Shown here: positions 52,647 to 62,085 of the stretch, piece after piece
How the letters are laid out: each line of letters starts with the position of its first letter
How positions within the stretch are numbered: position 1 is the stretch's first letter
DNA from: Streptomyces umbrinus
Lineage (GTDB): Bacteria > Actinomycetota > Actinomycetes > Streptomycetales > Streptomycetaceae
Length of the DNA stretch: 64,000 nt
Direction: 5' to 3'
Assembly: GCF_030817415.1 (NCBI RefSeq)
Contig: NZ_JAUSZI010000002.1
Span: 2,356,001-2,420,000 of the forward strand
Notes under the pieces: model-generated
What the model saw: the letters and a program-made list of their open reading frames with translations, nothing else
Told to the model about the DNA's origin: nothing
The model's database searches: none
Program-made: the position numbers and the translations under genes

Positions 52647-54511
52647 CCCGACCCCTCTTCAGCCACCGACGACAGGCCAGCGCGGAAGAGCCGGCCGTCG
52701 ACGGCGCCCTGCTGCTGGATGCGGCCGGTCCCGAGGCCATCGAGGTGCACGCACGCGCCCTCGCCGTGGGCGCGCACCTGGCCACCACACTGGTGGTCAC
52801 CGGCTACCCGGCCGAAGTCACCGCGGGCTGGCTCGCCCCGCTGCTGAACTTCCCCGGCCACCTCGACCTCGCCCTGCACATCGAACCGGTCCCCAACCCA
52901 GTGGCCGCCGCCGGGCTGAAGAAGCAACGCGCCCGGCTGGAATCCGGCCGCCGCACCGGCTACGACAAGGGCCACCTGGACGACCCGGAGGTGGAAGCCG
53001 CCGCCGCGGACGCCGCCGACCTCGCCTACCGCATCGCCCGCGGCGAGGGAAAACTCTTCCACGTCGCCCTGTACCTGACCGTGCACGCCCACGACGAGGA
53101 CACCCTCGCCGAGCAGGCCGCCGCCGTCCGCGCGATCGCCGAGTCCCTGCTCATGACGGTGGCCCCGACCACCTACCGGGCCCTGCCGGGCTGGCTGGCC
53201 ACCCTCCCGCTCGGCATCGACACGCTCAAGATCCGCCGCACCTTCGACACCGCCGCGCTCGCCGCCTGTTTCCCTTTCACCAGCCCCGACCTGCCCATCG
53301 CCACCGGCCACGACGGCGCCGCGTCGGGGGTGCTGTATGGGCTGAACGCCGTCTCCGGCGCTCCCGTCGTCTGGGACCGCTTCGGCCAGGACAACTACAA
53401 CTCCATCACTCTGGCCCGCTCCGGCGCTGGCAAGTCCTACCTCGCCAAACTCGAGCTGCTGCGGCTGCTGTTCACCGGCGCCACGGCCTCGGTGATCGAC
53501 CCGGAGGACGAGTACGTGCGCCTCGCCGAGACCGTCGGCGGCAGCGTCATCGCGCTCGGCGCCGACGGCGTACGCCTCAACCCCTTCGATCTCCCGGCCA
53601 CGGCGGACGGCGGGGAGGACGTCCTGACGCGGCGTGTGCTGTTCCTGCACACCTTCCTCGCAGTCCTGCTGGGCGCCGAGCTTTCCGCGGCCGAGAAGGC
53701 GGTCCTCGACCGGGCGGTTCTCGCCGCGTACGCGCACGCCGGGATCACTGCCGACGCCCGCACCTGGACTCGCACTCCGCCCCAACTCGCCGATCTTGCC
53801 ACGGTGCTGGCCAAGGACGGCAGTCCCACGGCTGTGGATCTCGCCGACCGGCTGGTCCCGTACACCACCGGCTCGCACGCTCAGTTGTTCAACGGTCCCA
53901 GTACTGCCGCCATCTGCGGGCACCTGGTGGTGTTCGCGCTGCGGCAATTGCCCGAAGAGGTCAAGGCCCCGGCGATGCTGCTGGCCTTGGACGCGATCTG
54001 GCGGCAGGTCACCTCCCGCCCCCAGTCGGGCCGTCACCTCGTGGTGGTCGACGAGGCGTGGCTGCTGATGCGGGACGGGGCCGGCGCCCGGTTCCTGTTC
54101 CGCATGGCCAAGGCTGCCCGCAAGTACTGGACGGGCCTGGCTGTGGTCACCCAGGACGCCGACGACGTGCTCGCCTCCGATCTGGGGCGGGCCATCGTGT
54201 CGAACGCGGCGACCCAGGTCCTGCTGCGCCAGGCCCCGCAGGCCATCGACACGATCAGCGAGAACTTTCATCTCTGCCACGGCGAGCGGGAGTTCCTGCT
54301 CTCCGCGACCCGCGGCGAGGCCCTGCTGCTGACCGGCGACCGCCGCCACAAGGTCGCCCTGATCAGCATCGCGGCACCCGGCGAACACGAAGTGATCACC
54401 ACGGACCCGGGCGAACTCGCCGCCCAGCACACTGCCCGGCACGTGGACGACGCCCCCGAACCCGATGGCCCTTCCATCGATGATGGCGTCGGCGAGGGGT
54501 GGGACCTATGA
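52643..54511 (+). CDS. VirB4-like type IV secretion ATPase
   Basis: 622 residues. Walker A ARSGAGKSYLAK at ~258-269, Walker B RHLVVVDEAWLLM, and the VirB4 motif LAVVTQDADDVLASDLGRAI (sensor) with NAATQVLLRQAP near the C-terminus. The N-terminal ~220 residues are the usual membrane-docking CagE/TrbE-like domain. Powers assembly and substrate passage of the channel. ATGA overlaps at both ends (with the PrgI-like and coupling-protein genes) show tight translational coupling. Confidence 0.9.
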   Translation: MTRPLFSHRRQASAEEPAVDGALLLDAAGPEAIEVHARALAVGAHLATTLVVTGYPAEVTAGWLAPLLNFPGHLDLALHIEPVPNPVAAAGLKKQRARLESGRRTGYDKGHLDDPEVEAAAADAADLAYRIARGEGKLFHVALYLTVHAHDEDTLAEQAAAVRAIAESLLMTVAPTTYRALPGWLATLPLGIDTLKIRRTFDTAALAACFPFTSPDLPIATGHDGAASGVLYGLNAVSGAPVVWDRFGQDNYNSITLARSGAGKSYLAKLELLRLLFTGATASVIDPEDEYVRLAETVGGSVIALGADGVRLNPFDLPATADGGEDVLTRRVLFLHTFLAVLLGAELSAAEKAVLDRAVLAAYAHAGITADARTWTRTPPQLADLATVLAKDGSPTAVDLADRLVPYTTGSHAQLFNGPSTAAICGHLVVFALRQLPEEVKAPAMLLALDAIWRQVTSRPQSGRHLVVVDEAWLLMRDGAGARFLFRMAKAARKYWTGLAVVTQDADDVLASDLGRAIVSNAATQVLLRQAPQAIDTISENFHLCHGEREFLLSATRGEALLLTGDRRHKVALISIAAPGEHEVITTDPGELAAQHTARHVDDAPEPDGPSIDDGVGEGWDL

Positions 54512-56922
54512 CACCATTCGAGCCGTACGTACGGCTCGCCACAGCCGGGCCGCACGGATGGCTGGTCGACTTCCTCACCCGCCCCGAATCCCTCGGGTCC
54601 GCCGCGTTTGGTGCGGCGTTCGGCTGGTGCACTGCGTCCGCGCCCATCCTGATCCCCGCCCTCTTGGTAGCCACAGCCTGTGGATACGCCGCCCGGCGCC
54701 GCCTGCTGCGTGCACGGCACCAACGCCTCGCCGACGGCGCCCGCCTGGTGGAGATCCTGACCCCACCGCACGTGGCACCCAAGGGCGGTGAAGTCCTGTG
54801 GGCTCAGCTCTCCGGCCTCCTGCGCCCGTGGTGGCGCCGCATCACCACCGGTCAGCCCCACCTCGCCTTCGAGTACACCTGGTCCCACACCGGCCTGCGG
54901 ATCCGCCTGTGGGTCCCGGGCACGGTGCCGCTCGGCCTGGTGCGCCGCGCGCTGGAGGCCGCCTGGCCCGGCGCCCACACCCGCATCGTCGAGCCCGGCC
55001 CTCTGCTGCCAGCGGGGCATGCCGTGACCGCCGGACGGCTGCGACCGGCCCGCCCCGACGTGGTGGCGCTGCGCACCGGCCACGACAGCGACCCGTTGCG
55101 CGCACTGCTGCAGGCCGCGACCGGCATGGCGGAGGACGAGTCCGCGTGCGTGCAGATCCTGGCCCGTCCGGCCACCGGCGGCGCGCTGCGCCGCGCCCGC
55201 CGCCAGGCCCGCAGTCTGAAGGCCGGACACCCTCCCGCCCGGCTGCCCGCCCTGGCCGCGCTGCTCCTGCACCGCGCCCAGCCCGCCGCCACGGGCAGGC
55301 AGGATCCCGAACACGGCGCCGTCGTACGGCAGTCGGCGGCCAAACTCTGCGGCCCTCAGTGGCAGTGCGTCCTCACCTACGCCGCCACCTGCACCCCCGA
55401 GCAGGAGCGGGCCCAGGATGCGGCGCGGGGCCGGGCCCACGCGATCGCGTCCGCTTTCGGCCTCTACGCAGACCGTAACCATTTCGCCCGCGCCCGCCTG
55501 CTCCGTCCCGAACCGCACCTGAGTGCCCGCCGGTTCCCTTCTGCGCGGCCCGCGCTGCTGTCGGTACCGGAACTCGCCGCGCTCGCCCACCTTCCCCTTG
55601 ATGCGGACGCCCCGGGCGTGCAGAGGGCCGGTGCCCGCTCCGTCCTGCCGCCCCCACCGGTCCCCGAACCCGCACCCGGGAACGGGGTCAAGCCTGTGGG
55701 CCGCTCCGATGTCGGCGCCCGCCGCAGTGTCGGCCTCGCGGTCGCCGACGCCCGCCACCACCTCCATGTCATGGGCGCGACCGGCTCCGGCAAGTCCACC
55801 CTCATCGCGAACCTCGCCCTCGACGACGTACGAAACCACCGCGGCGTCATCGTCATCGACCCCAAGGGCGACCTGATCACCGACCTGCTGGACCGCCTGC
55901 CCGACACCTGCGCCGACCGGCTCGTCCTCATCGACCCCGACGACCCGCACACCCCGCCCTGTCTGAACGTGCTGGACGGGGCGGACATCGACGTCGTCGT
56001 CGACAACCTCACCGGCATCTTCCGCCGGATCTTCAGCGCCTTCTGGGGACCGCGGACCGACGACGTGATGCGCGCCGCCTGCCTGACCCTCCTCAAACAC
56101 CGCGAACGCACCCGCCAACTGGTCACCCTCGCCGACGTCCCCCGCCTACTCGGCGAAAGCGCCTACCGGCTGCGCATCATCCCCGCCCTCAAGGACCCTG
56201 TGCTGCGCGGCTTCTGGGCCTGGTACGAATCAATGTCCGAGCCCTCCCGCGCGGCCGTGATCGGCCCGGTGATGAACAAGCTCCGCGCCTTCCTGCTGCG
56301 CGACTTCGCCCGCCGCGCGATCGCCGCCGGCCCCTCCACCTTCGACCTCACCAGCGTCCTCGACGGCGGCATCCTCCTCGCCCGCCTGCCCAAGGGCGCG
56401 CTCGGCGAGGAGACCGCCCGACTGCTCGGCTCGTTCATCGTCGCCGGAACCTGGCAGGCCGCAGCCGCCCGCGCCCGCACCCCCGAACACACCCGGATCG
56501 ACGCAACCTTGAGCATCGACGAGGCACACAACTTCCTCACCCTGCCCTACCCGCTGGAGGACATGCTCGCCGAAGCCCGCGGCTACCGGCTGTCCATGCT
56601 GCTGGCCCACCAGCACCTCGCTCAGCTCCCGCGCGACCTGCGCGAGGGCATCTCCGCCAACGCCCGCAACAAGGTCTTCTTCAACGCCTCCCCCGAGGAC
56701 GCCACTTCGCTGGAGCGCCACACCCTGCCGACGCTGGCCGCGCACGACCTCGCCCACCTCGGCCCCTACCAGGCAGCCGCCCACCTCCTTGCCGGCGGCG
56801 CAGAATCCGCCGCATTCACCCTCACCACCCGCCCCCTGCCACCGTCCGTGCCCGGCCGCGCCAAAGACCTGCGCGCGGCAGCCGCCTCCCGGACCGGACC
56901 CCGCCCGGCCACCCGCCCCTGA
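54508..56922 (+). CDS. VirD4/TraG-like coupling ATPase
   Basis: 804 residues. Walker A LHVMGATGSGKSTLIANLAL at ~418-437, Walker B-like GVIVIDPKGDLITDLLDRLP, then ATLSIDEAHNFLTLPYPLED and RGYRLSMLLAHQHLAQLPRD, the TraG/TraD sensor region. One or two N-terminal membrane segments (FGWCTASAPILIPALLVATA). Coupling proteins hand the relaxase-bound DNA to the channel. Start ATG 54508 overlaps the VirB4 stop; the in-frame GTG 54499 is less likely. No relaxase gene is present in the window. Confidence 0.88.
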   Translation: MTPFEPYVRLATAGPHGWLVDFLTRPESLGSAAFGAAFGWCTASAPILIPALLVATACGYAARRRLLRARHQRLADGARLVEILTPPHVAPKGGEVLWAQLSGLLRPWWRRITTGQPHLAFEYTWSHTGLRIRLWVPGTVPLGLVRRALEAAWPGAHTRIVEPGPLLPAGHAVTAGRLRPARPDVVALRTGHDSDPLRALLQAATGMAEDESACVQILARPATGGALRRARRQARSLKAGHPPARLPALAALLLHRAQPAATGRQDPEHGAVVRQSAAKLCGPQWQCVLTYAATCTPEQERAQDAARGRAHAIASAFGLYADRNHFARARLLRPEPHLSARRFPSARPALLSVPELAALAHLPLDADAPGVQRAGARSVLPPPPVPEPAPGNGVKPVGRSDVGARRSVGLAVADARHHLHVMGATGSGKSTLIANLALDDVRNHRGVIVIDPKGDLITDLLDRLPDTCADRLVLIDPDDPHTPPCLNVLDGADIDVVVDNLTGIFRRIFSAFWGPRTDDVMRAACLTLLKHRERTRQLVTLADVPRLLGESAYRLRIIPALKDPVLRGFWAWYESMSEPSRAAVIGPVMNKLRAFLLRDFARRAIAAGPSTFDLTSVLDGGILLARLPKGALGEETARLLGSFIVAGTWQAAAARARTPEHTRIDATLSIDEAHNFLTLPYPLEDMLAEARGYRLSMLLAHQHLAQLPRDLREGISANARNKVFFNASPEDATSLERHTLPTLAAHDLAHLGPYQAAAHLLAGGAESAAFTLTTRPLPPSVPGRAKDLRAAAASRTGPRPATRP

Positions 56923-56968
56923 TTCACATCTCCGTACGCATCCGCACGCACCCGGTGGTGAATCTGTC

Positions 56969-57958
56969 ATGACCGCACTGCCCCGCCCCGCCTACGGCCC
57001 CGGTTCCCGCTACACCGCCCGCGCCGCCACCACCCGCCCGCGCCCCGCCCGGCACACCGACATCGCAGCACTCACCCGCGTCCTCACCCACCGCGACCTG
57101 TGGCTGGTGAGGATGCTCCACGAACACCGCGTCCTGACCACCCACCAGATCGCCGCCCTCGCCTACACCTCCTTGCGCTCCGCACAGCGGCGCCTGCGCA
57201 CCCTGCACCGGCACGCCGTCCTCGACTCCTTCCGCCCCCTCACCCAGAACGGATCCGCCCCCGAGCACTACACCCTCGGCCCTGCCGGCGCCGCCCTGCT
57301 CGCCGCCCACACCGGATGCGACCTCGCAGACCTCGGCTGGCGTCCCAGCCACACCGGCCGCATCGCCTACTCCCCTTCCCTCGGCCACGACCTCGGCGTC
57401 AACGAACTCCTCACCCACCTCGCCGCCCGCACCCACACTGCCCGGGACGCCGCACTGGCCCTGTGGCTCTCCGAGCACTCCTGCGCCCGCCGCTGGGGCG
57501 ACATCGTCCGCCCCGACGCGTACGCCCACTGGCAGGAGGGCAACCACCTTCTGCCGTTCTTCCTCGAATACGACACCGGCAGCCAGCCGCTGGCCCGCGT
57601 CGAGGTGAAACTCGCCGGCTACGCCGCCTTCACCAGCGCCACGAGCAGCCGCCCGGCCCTGCTCATCCACACGCGCACCGCCTCCCGCGACCAAGCTCTG
57701 CGCCGCCGCCTCGCCGCCCCCGCACGCGAGATGGGCCTGACCATCGCGACCTCCTCCGCAGACTTCACAACGTCCACTCCGTGGGGTCCCTGGTGGAGTC
57801 CGCTTCAGCCCGCAGACACCCGGCGCACCACCCTCAGCCACCTCGCCGCCCGCTGGACTCACCTCGAGGCGGCCGCCGGACTGGAGCCGACGGATGCCGA
57901 CACCGCCCTCACCCTCCCGGTTCCCCCACTCCCACCCACGCCCAACTCGGCATCATGA
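56969..57958 (+). CDS. Replication-relaxation family protein
   Basis: 329 residues. The winged-helix start is clear: ALTRVLTHRDLWLVRMLHEH, RVLTTHQIAALAYTSLRSAQ and RRLRTLHRHAVLDSFRPLTQ. The next region, YTLGPAGAALLAAHTG to LGHDLGVNELLTHLAAR, and FFLEYDTGSQPLARVEVKL fit the replication-relaxation family of actinobacterial plasmids and ICEs, thought to help initiate replication or transfer. 46 bp separate it from the coupling protein gene, and it overlaps the next gene by ATGA. Confidence 0.8.
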   Translation: MTALPRPAYGPGSRYTARAATTRPRPARHTDIAALTRVLTHRDLWLVRMLHEHRVLTTHQIAALAYTSLRSAQRRLRTLHRHAVLDSFRPLTQNGSAPEHYTLGPAGAALLAAHTGCDLADLGWRPSHTGRIAYSPSLGHDLGVNELLTHLAARTHTARDAALALWLSEHSCARRWGDIVRPDAYAHWQEGNHLLPFFLEYDTGSQPLARVEVKLAGYAAFTSATSSRPALLIHTRTASRDQALRRRLAAPAREMGLTIATSSADFTTSTPWGPWWSPLQPADTRRTTLSHLAARWTHLEAAAGLEPTDADTALTLPVPPLPPTPNSAS

Positions 57959-58890
57959 GCTCCCTGTTCGCCAAGGCCGCCGGCGGCATCGGGTGCACGG
58001 TCCTCGCGCTGCCCCTGCTGGCCGCGCTCGTCGTGGCCGCGCTGCTCGGCAGCGCGCCACCCGGCGCCGGCGTGTCGGCGGCGCCGAGCAGACGAGCCCT
58101 CGCCGATATCCCGCCCTACCTGCTCGCCCTCTACCAGCGCGCGGCCCCCGAATGTCCGGGCCTGTCCTGGAGCGTCCTCGCCGCGATCGGGAAGGTCGAG
58201 ACCGACCACGCCCGCCACCCCACCATGGTGTCCTCGGCAGGAGCCGTGGGGCCCATGCAATTCCTGCCGTCCACCTTCAAGGCATACGCGCACCCCGTGC
58301 CACCCGGCGGAAAGAAGCCACCGACGCCCTGGGATCCGGTCGACGCCGTCCACGCCTCCGCCCGACTACTGTGCGCCAACGGCGCGAGGAACGGCCGCAA
58401 CCTGCGCCGCGCCATCTGGCACTACAACCACAGCGACGCATATGTGGACCAGGTACTGAAGATCGCAGACGGGTATGCCACCGCACCCGCCGCCACTGGC
58501 GCCGCGACCGCAGCGGTCGCCTTCGCCCACGCCCAGCTCGGCACCCCGTACGTGTGGGGCGGCAACGGCCCCGCCGACGGCGGCTTCGACTGCTCCGGGC
58601 TCACCCAGGCCGCCTACCGCACCGCCGGGATCACCATCCCCCGCGTCGCCCAGACCCAGTACAACCACGGCCCCCGCCTCCCGAGAGGCGCACAACTGGC
58701 CCCAGGGGATCTGCTGTTCTTCGGCACCAGCCCCGGCAACATCACCCACGTCGCGCTCTACACCGGCCACGGACAGGCCATCGACGCACCACGCCCCGGC
58801 GCCGTCGTCCGCCAAGGCCCCGCGAACACCAACACCGCCGCCTTCCAGGGCGCCACCAGGCCCGCGGCGCCAGGCGGTGGTGGCCGGTGA
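57955..58890 (+). CDS. Cell-wall hydrolase: lytic transglycosylase plus NlpC/P60
   Basis: 311 residues, VirB1-like. N-terminal membrane anchor or signal (LALPLLAALVVAALLGSAPP). Transglycosylase domain 50-170 with Glu82 in GKVETDH and AGAVGPMQFLPSTFKAYA. NlpC/P60 peptidase domain 185-300 with Cys213 in FDCSGLTQAAYR and His265 in ITHVALYTGHGQAID. Together they cut both glycan strands and stem peptides, opening the wall for the transfer channel. Coupled to both neighbours by ATGA and GTGA overlaps. Confidence 0.9.
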   Translation: MSSLFAKAAGGIGCTVLALPLLAALVVAALLGSAPPGAGVSAAPSRRALADIPPYLLALYQRAAPECPGLSWSVLAAIGKVETDHARHPTMVSSAGAVGPMQFLPSTFKAYAHPVPPGGKKPPTPWDPVDAVHASARLLCANGARNGRNLRRAIWHYNHSDAYVDQVLKIADGYATAPAATGAATAAVAFAHAQLGTPYVWGGNGPADGGFDCSGLTQAAYRTAGITIPRVAQTQYNHGPRLPRGAQLAPGDLLFFGTSPGNITHVALYTGHGQAIDAPRPGAVVRQGPANTNTAAFQGATRPAAPGGGGR

Positions 58891-59768
58891 AGCAGGTTGC
58901 CGCCCGCGAAGCCATCGGCCTGCTCAAGTCCATGACCCGCGTGCTGTGCGCCGTCGGGATCCTGGCTCTGGTCTTCACCACGGTCAACGTCACCCGCTTC
59001 GCCACCAGCCGCGACGTCCCCCTGCCCATCGCGGTTCTTCTCGACCCGATGATCGGCACCGCGCTCGCCGGTGTCCTGTACGTGGACGCACGCCTGGCCG
59101 CCTGGGGGATCAGCCCGCCGGCCTGGTCGACCGCGCTGCGCTGGGGCGCCGGATGTACCGCCGCCTTGATGAACTCCTGGGAGTCTCTGTGGCCCGACGG
59201 GCAGATCGGCTGGCCCCGGCGGGCCGATCCGGCAGCCGTGCTGCTGCACCTGACCCCGGCCCTGCTCCTGATCGCCCTGACGGAAACGATCGCCGCCTAC
59301 CGACGGACCGTCACCGACCTCCTGGACCGCATCGGCTCCACCGATCCTCCCGAGCAGCCCACCTCGCCCGCCACCGCCGCACACCGATCGGCCAGGGAGC
59401 ACATCGATCCGCGCACCACCGATCCCGATCCGCTCAACACTCCCTCCCCAGAGGGCAGATCCGACGCCGCGCCCGCAACAGCCAACAGTCCCGCCACCGG
59501 CGTCAGCCACGACACGCCCCACGCAGGCGTCGACACACCCCGCATGCAGCCCGTGGCACCCAAACCCCCAGGGCGCGGCGACACAGCGTCAAACGCCGAC
59601 GTGTGGCCGCGCGCCGTCGCACTGGACGACGCGGCCCGCGCCGCCACCGGGAAAGCGGTGAGCGTCTGGAAACTGCGCACCGATCTGCGCATCGGCCCAC
59701 GACGCGCCCGACAACTGAGCGAGCAGCTCCTGAGCCACCACCCCAACCCAACGTCCTCGGCCAGATGA
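58887..59768 (+). CDS. SpdB/DUF2637-like membrane protein
   Basis: 293 residues from GTG 58887. Four hydrophobic segments in the first ~135 residues (ALVFTTVNVTRFATSR; PMIGTALAGVLYVDARLAAW; LRWGAGCTAALMNSWESLWP; AAVLLHLTPALLLIALTETI), as in SpdB-type spread proteins of Streptomyces plasmids. A long Pro/Thr/Ser linker leads to a C-terminal wHTH-like segment (AARAATGKAVSVWKLRTDL with RIGPRRARQLSEQLL). It may move the plasmid between mycelial compartments. Last gene of the coupled operon. Confidence 0.75.
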   Translation: MKQVAAREAIGLLKSMTRVLCAVGILALVFTTVNVTRFATSRDVPLPIAVLLDPMIGTALAGVLYVDARLAAWGISPPAWSTALRWGAGCTAALMNSWESLWPDGQIGWPRRADPAAVLLHLTPALLLIALTETIAAYRRTVTDLLDRIGSTDPPEQPTSPATAAHRSAREHIDPRTTDPDPLNTPSPEGRSDAAPATANSPATGVSHDTPHAGVDTPRMQPVAPKPPGRGDTASNADVWPRAVALDDAARAATGKAVSVWKLRTDLRIGPRRARQLSEQLLSHHPNPTSSAR

Positions 59769-60151
59769 ACTGCCCCGCTCCGCCATCCGATCAGCCCTTC
59801 CCCAAACCGATCCGATCCGTCGCACGGAATCTCTCAACGCCCGCCCACCGATCGGCACACCAGCTCTCACCGGCCCGCACCCGTTCCACCCGAAGACCGA
59901 GACACCGCTCTGAGCTGGCCCGATCCGGACGTGATCGAGCCGCTTGACTTCCCGGCGGAGCAGAGCGTCCATGGTCGTGGCCAGCGAACCGAGCGGGTTC
60001 CTCAACCCTGAACCCGCTCGCACCACGGCCACGTTCGCCCGGGACAAACGCGATGCGCACGCGCCCGGCGAACCCCCGCAACCCGCACACGCGGGTCCGC
60101 ACCCCGGCCGGGGACCTCAATCGCCAGACACCATGGAAACGAGGTTCCCTC
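59769..60151. other. Gap after the transfer operon
   Basis: 383 bp without a supported gene. Several GATCGG/CCGATC words occur, but not as a regular iteron array. The promoter of the following gene is expected here. Confidence 0.35.
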
Positions 60152-60991
60152 ATGTCCGACACCGCCATCGACGCCACACGTACGCTGCACGCAGTCCCCA
60201 CCCCCGAGCCGCTGACCGGACTGACCGGCGCAGCCGCCGCGATCTACACCGCGCTGGCCTGCCTCACCGAACCGGTCACGGCCGCCGAACTCGCCCTAGG
60301 CGCAGGCGTTGGCCGCTCCACCGCCGGAAAGGCCCTCACCACCCTTGAAGAACAAGGCCTGGCCGTACGCACCCCCGGCGGCCACGACGGCCCCCGCCGC
60401 ACCCCCGACCACTGGCGCGCCGCGGCCACCCAGGCAACCAGCAACGGCGACGGCCCCAGCGATCAGGAGCCCATCAGCGCCCAGCCGGAACCTCCCATCG
60501 CAGACAACTCGGAGCCGGTCGGCAACAGCATCGACCGTGAGGGTGCCCCTGCTGCCGAGACCACACCCGACAGCCCTGCTGCACCGGATGACAGCAGCGC
60601 GGAGGCCGTCACCGCCTCGGTGACCGAGGCGCCACAGGACACCGCGGGCGACGAGGATGGCTCGCACGCCGAGGGCGGCAGCGACGACTCGGAGGACGAG
60701 GACACAGCTGCCCCGCAGGCCAACACGGTGCAGCCGGCGCCACCGGCAGAAGCGATCACCCTGCCGGGTGAGAGGAAGCGGCTCGCACCCGGTGCACTGC
60801 GACAGATGGTCATCGACCACCTTGAGGCGCATCCCGGTGAGGCGTTCACCGCCACCAAGATCAGCCGTGTGATCGAGAAGTCCTCGGGCGCCATCGCCAA
60901 CGCACTGGTCACCCTCGCCAGGCAGGGCATCGCCGAGCAGGTGACCAACAAGCCGCTCACCTACCGTCTGACAGCGCCGAAGGGCGACTGA
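60152..60991 (+). CDS. Two-winged-helix DNA-binding protein with acidic linker
   Basis: 279 residues from ATG 60152 (GAGG site at 7 nt). The first winged helix, residues 20-75: AIYTALACLTEPVTAAELAL, GAGVGRSTAGKALTTLEEQG, LAVRTPGGHDG. A low-complexity acidic linker (~90-205) follows, then a second wing, 215-275: RQMVIDHLEAHPGEAFTATK, ISRVIEKSSGAIANALVTLA. Such MarR/IclR-like pairs are common beside actinobacterial transfer genes and could bind the transfer or replication origin or repress the operon. Followed by a strong terminator. Confidence 0.65.
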   Translation: MSDTAIDATRTLHAVPTPEPLTGLTGAAAAIYTALACLTEPVTAAELALGAGVGRSTAGKALTTLEEQGLAVRTPGGHDGPRRTPDHWRAAATQATSNGDGPSDQEPISAQPEPPIADNSEPVGNSIDREGAPAAETTPDSPAAPDDSSAEAVTASVTEAPQDTAGDEDGSHAEGGSDDSEDEDTAAPQANTVQPAPPAEAITLPGERKRLAPGALRQMVIDHLEAHPGEAFTATKISRVIEKSSGAIANALVTLARQGIAEQVTNKPLTYRLTAPKGD

Positions 60992-61012
60992 CGGCCGACC
61001 GGCCATAGCAAA

Positions 61013-61049
61013 CCGGACTGGTTCCCACGGGGGTTGGGAACCAGCCCGG
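61013..61049 (+). terminator. Hairpin after the two-winged-helix gene
   Basis: CTGGTTCCCA (61018-61027) and TGGGAACCAG (61035-61044) pair perfectly around 7 nt, with extra CCGG pairing outside. 22 bp after the stop. A rho-independent-type terminator of the actinomycete form (no U-tract). Confidence 0.7.
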
Positions 61050-61074
61050 CTGCATTTCGAGTCTTCCACACCCC

Positions 61075-61678
61075 ATGGCTGCGGTCGGGGAGGGCAGGGG
61101 CTCGGTGGCTGATTTCCTGAGCCCGATCGTGGCCGTGGTGTCAGCGGCAATCGCCGTCTACGCGGCGTACTGGGCCCGGCGCTCCGCACGCGGCACCTTC
61201 GCGCACGCGGCGTACGAACTGGCGCGCGCCTTGCACACGGACCACACCGCCGGGGCGGCCACCGCCCAAGCGCGGGAGGCGCTGGAACACTTCCTCAGCA
61301 CAGCCCACTATCGCTAGCCCGGCCCGGACAGTCTCCCGCCCGCCGTAGGAACGTGCGAGGTCCTGGGCGTGTACTTCACGCTGCTGTGGTGCTTCGCGCA
61401 CATCCTGATCGGCCGTCGCAGCCTCACCTGCCAGCAGGACTGGAACGACACCGGCCCAGCGGTGACCGTCCTCGACCACCTGCTCACCTGGCGTCTGAAG
61501 GGCTGGGCGGAGCGTCGGCCGGCCATGCGCGCGGCCCTCAAAGCACCTGGCTGGGTATCGGATCTGCGCGATTACGACTCCCTGGGCAGCTTCTGCGACC
61601 ACCGGCCCCAACGAGCGCATCGCCCTGTTGCGCACGCTCATCCGCGAAAAGGACGGCCGGGGTATGGGCGTGACCTGA
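61075..61678 (+). pseudogene. Small membrane protein gene with stop codon and frameshift
   Basis: The first frame encodes a helix SPIVAVVSAAIAVYAAYWAR, then FAHAAYELARALHTDHTAGA and LEHFLSTAHYR before TAG at 61315. The same frame goes on in protein-like form: GVYFTLLWCFAHILIGRRSL, TCQQDWNDTGPAVTVLDHLL and WRLKGWAERRPAMRAAL. Near 61600 one extra C in CCCC shifts the frame; the next frame ends NERIALLRTLIREKDGRGMG. Rebuilt length ~200 residues. Function unknown. Two lesions suggest a real pseudogene, though short separate products are possible. Confidence 0.55.
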
Positions 61679-61688
61679 CGGACAGCAT

Positions 61689-61715
61689 CTGCCCCTCCCG
61701 GAGCGCGAGGGGCAG
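61689..61715. terminator. Hairpin between converging genes
   Basis: CTGCCCCTC (61689-61697) and GAGGGGCAG (61707-61715) pair perfectly around 9 nt. It sits between the end of the plus-strand gene and the end of the minus-strand SH3 protein gene, so it can serve both. Confidence 0.65.
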
Positions 61716-61728
61716 CACTTGGGTCCGG

Positions 61729-62085
61729 TCACGGGCCGGTGCGAGCCAGTCCCTCCTTGCCCCACGCCACCAGGGACGAGTGCACGTATCCGGTGACGCC
61801 GGTGTGCTTCATCGTGACCTTGACCCACGTTCCGTCGCCTTCGGCCCAGCCGTGCGCCGTGCAGGTGTTTCCCCTGTACGCGGTGCCGAGCGCCGCGGCG
61901 TTCGTGCGGGGCTTGGCACGCACCGTTGCCGAGGAAGCAGTGATACGGCAGAAGTCCTTCTTGGCGGCCACCGATCCGGCAGGCACCTGTACCGGTGCCG
62001 CGGCGGCAGCCGCAGGAGTCGATAGCGCGAACAGCGGGGCGGCGAGCATGCTCGCGGCGATCAGCGAGGAGTGGCGGCGGTGCAA
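61729..62085 (-). CDS. Secreted bacterial SH3-domain protein
   Basis: About 118 residues. Start TTG 62085 with AAAGGAA upstream; no ATG gives a good site. Signal peptide of ~30 residues (LHRRHSSLIAASMLAAPLFA, with AAAAA before a likely cleavage site). The mature part is one SH3b domain: FCRITASSATVRAKPRTNAA, ALGTAYRGNTCTAHGWAEGD, TWVKVTMKHTGVTGYVHSSL. SH3b domains bind cell-wall peptides or act as scaffolds. Its gene is divergent from another small secreted protein gene at 62322. Confidence 0.75.
   Translation of the reverse strand: MHRRHSSLIAASMLAAPLFALSTPAAAAAAPVQVPAGSVAAKKDFCRITASSATVRAKPRTNAAALGTAYRGNTCTAHGWAEGDGTWVKVTMKHTGVTGYVHSSLVAWGKEGLARTGP

Noticed and set aside
51977..54442. 821-codon minus frame
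   Set aside because: Antisense to the PrgI- and VirB4-like genes, which have correct motifs, starts and couplings.
59769..60151. GATC-rich gap as a replication or transfer origin
   Set aside because: The words are irregular and common in GC-rich DNA; no AT-rich unwinding region or nic-like motif recognised.
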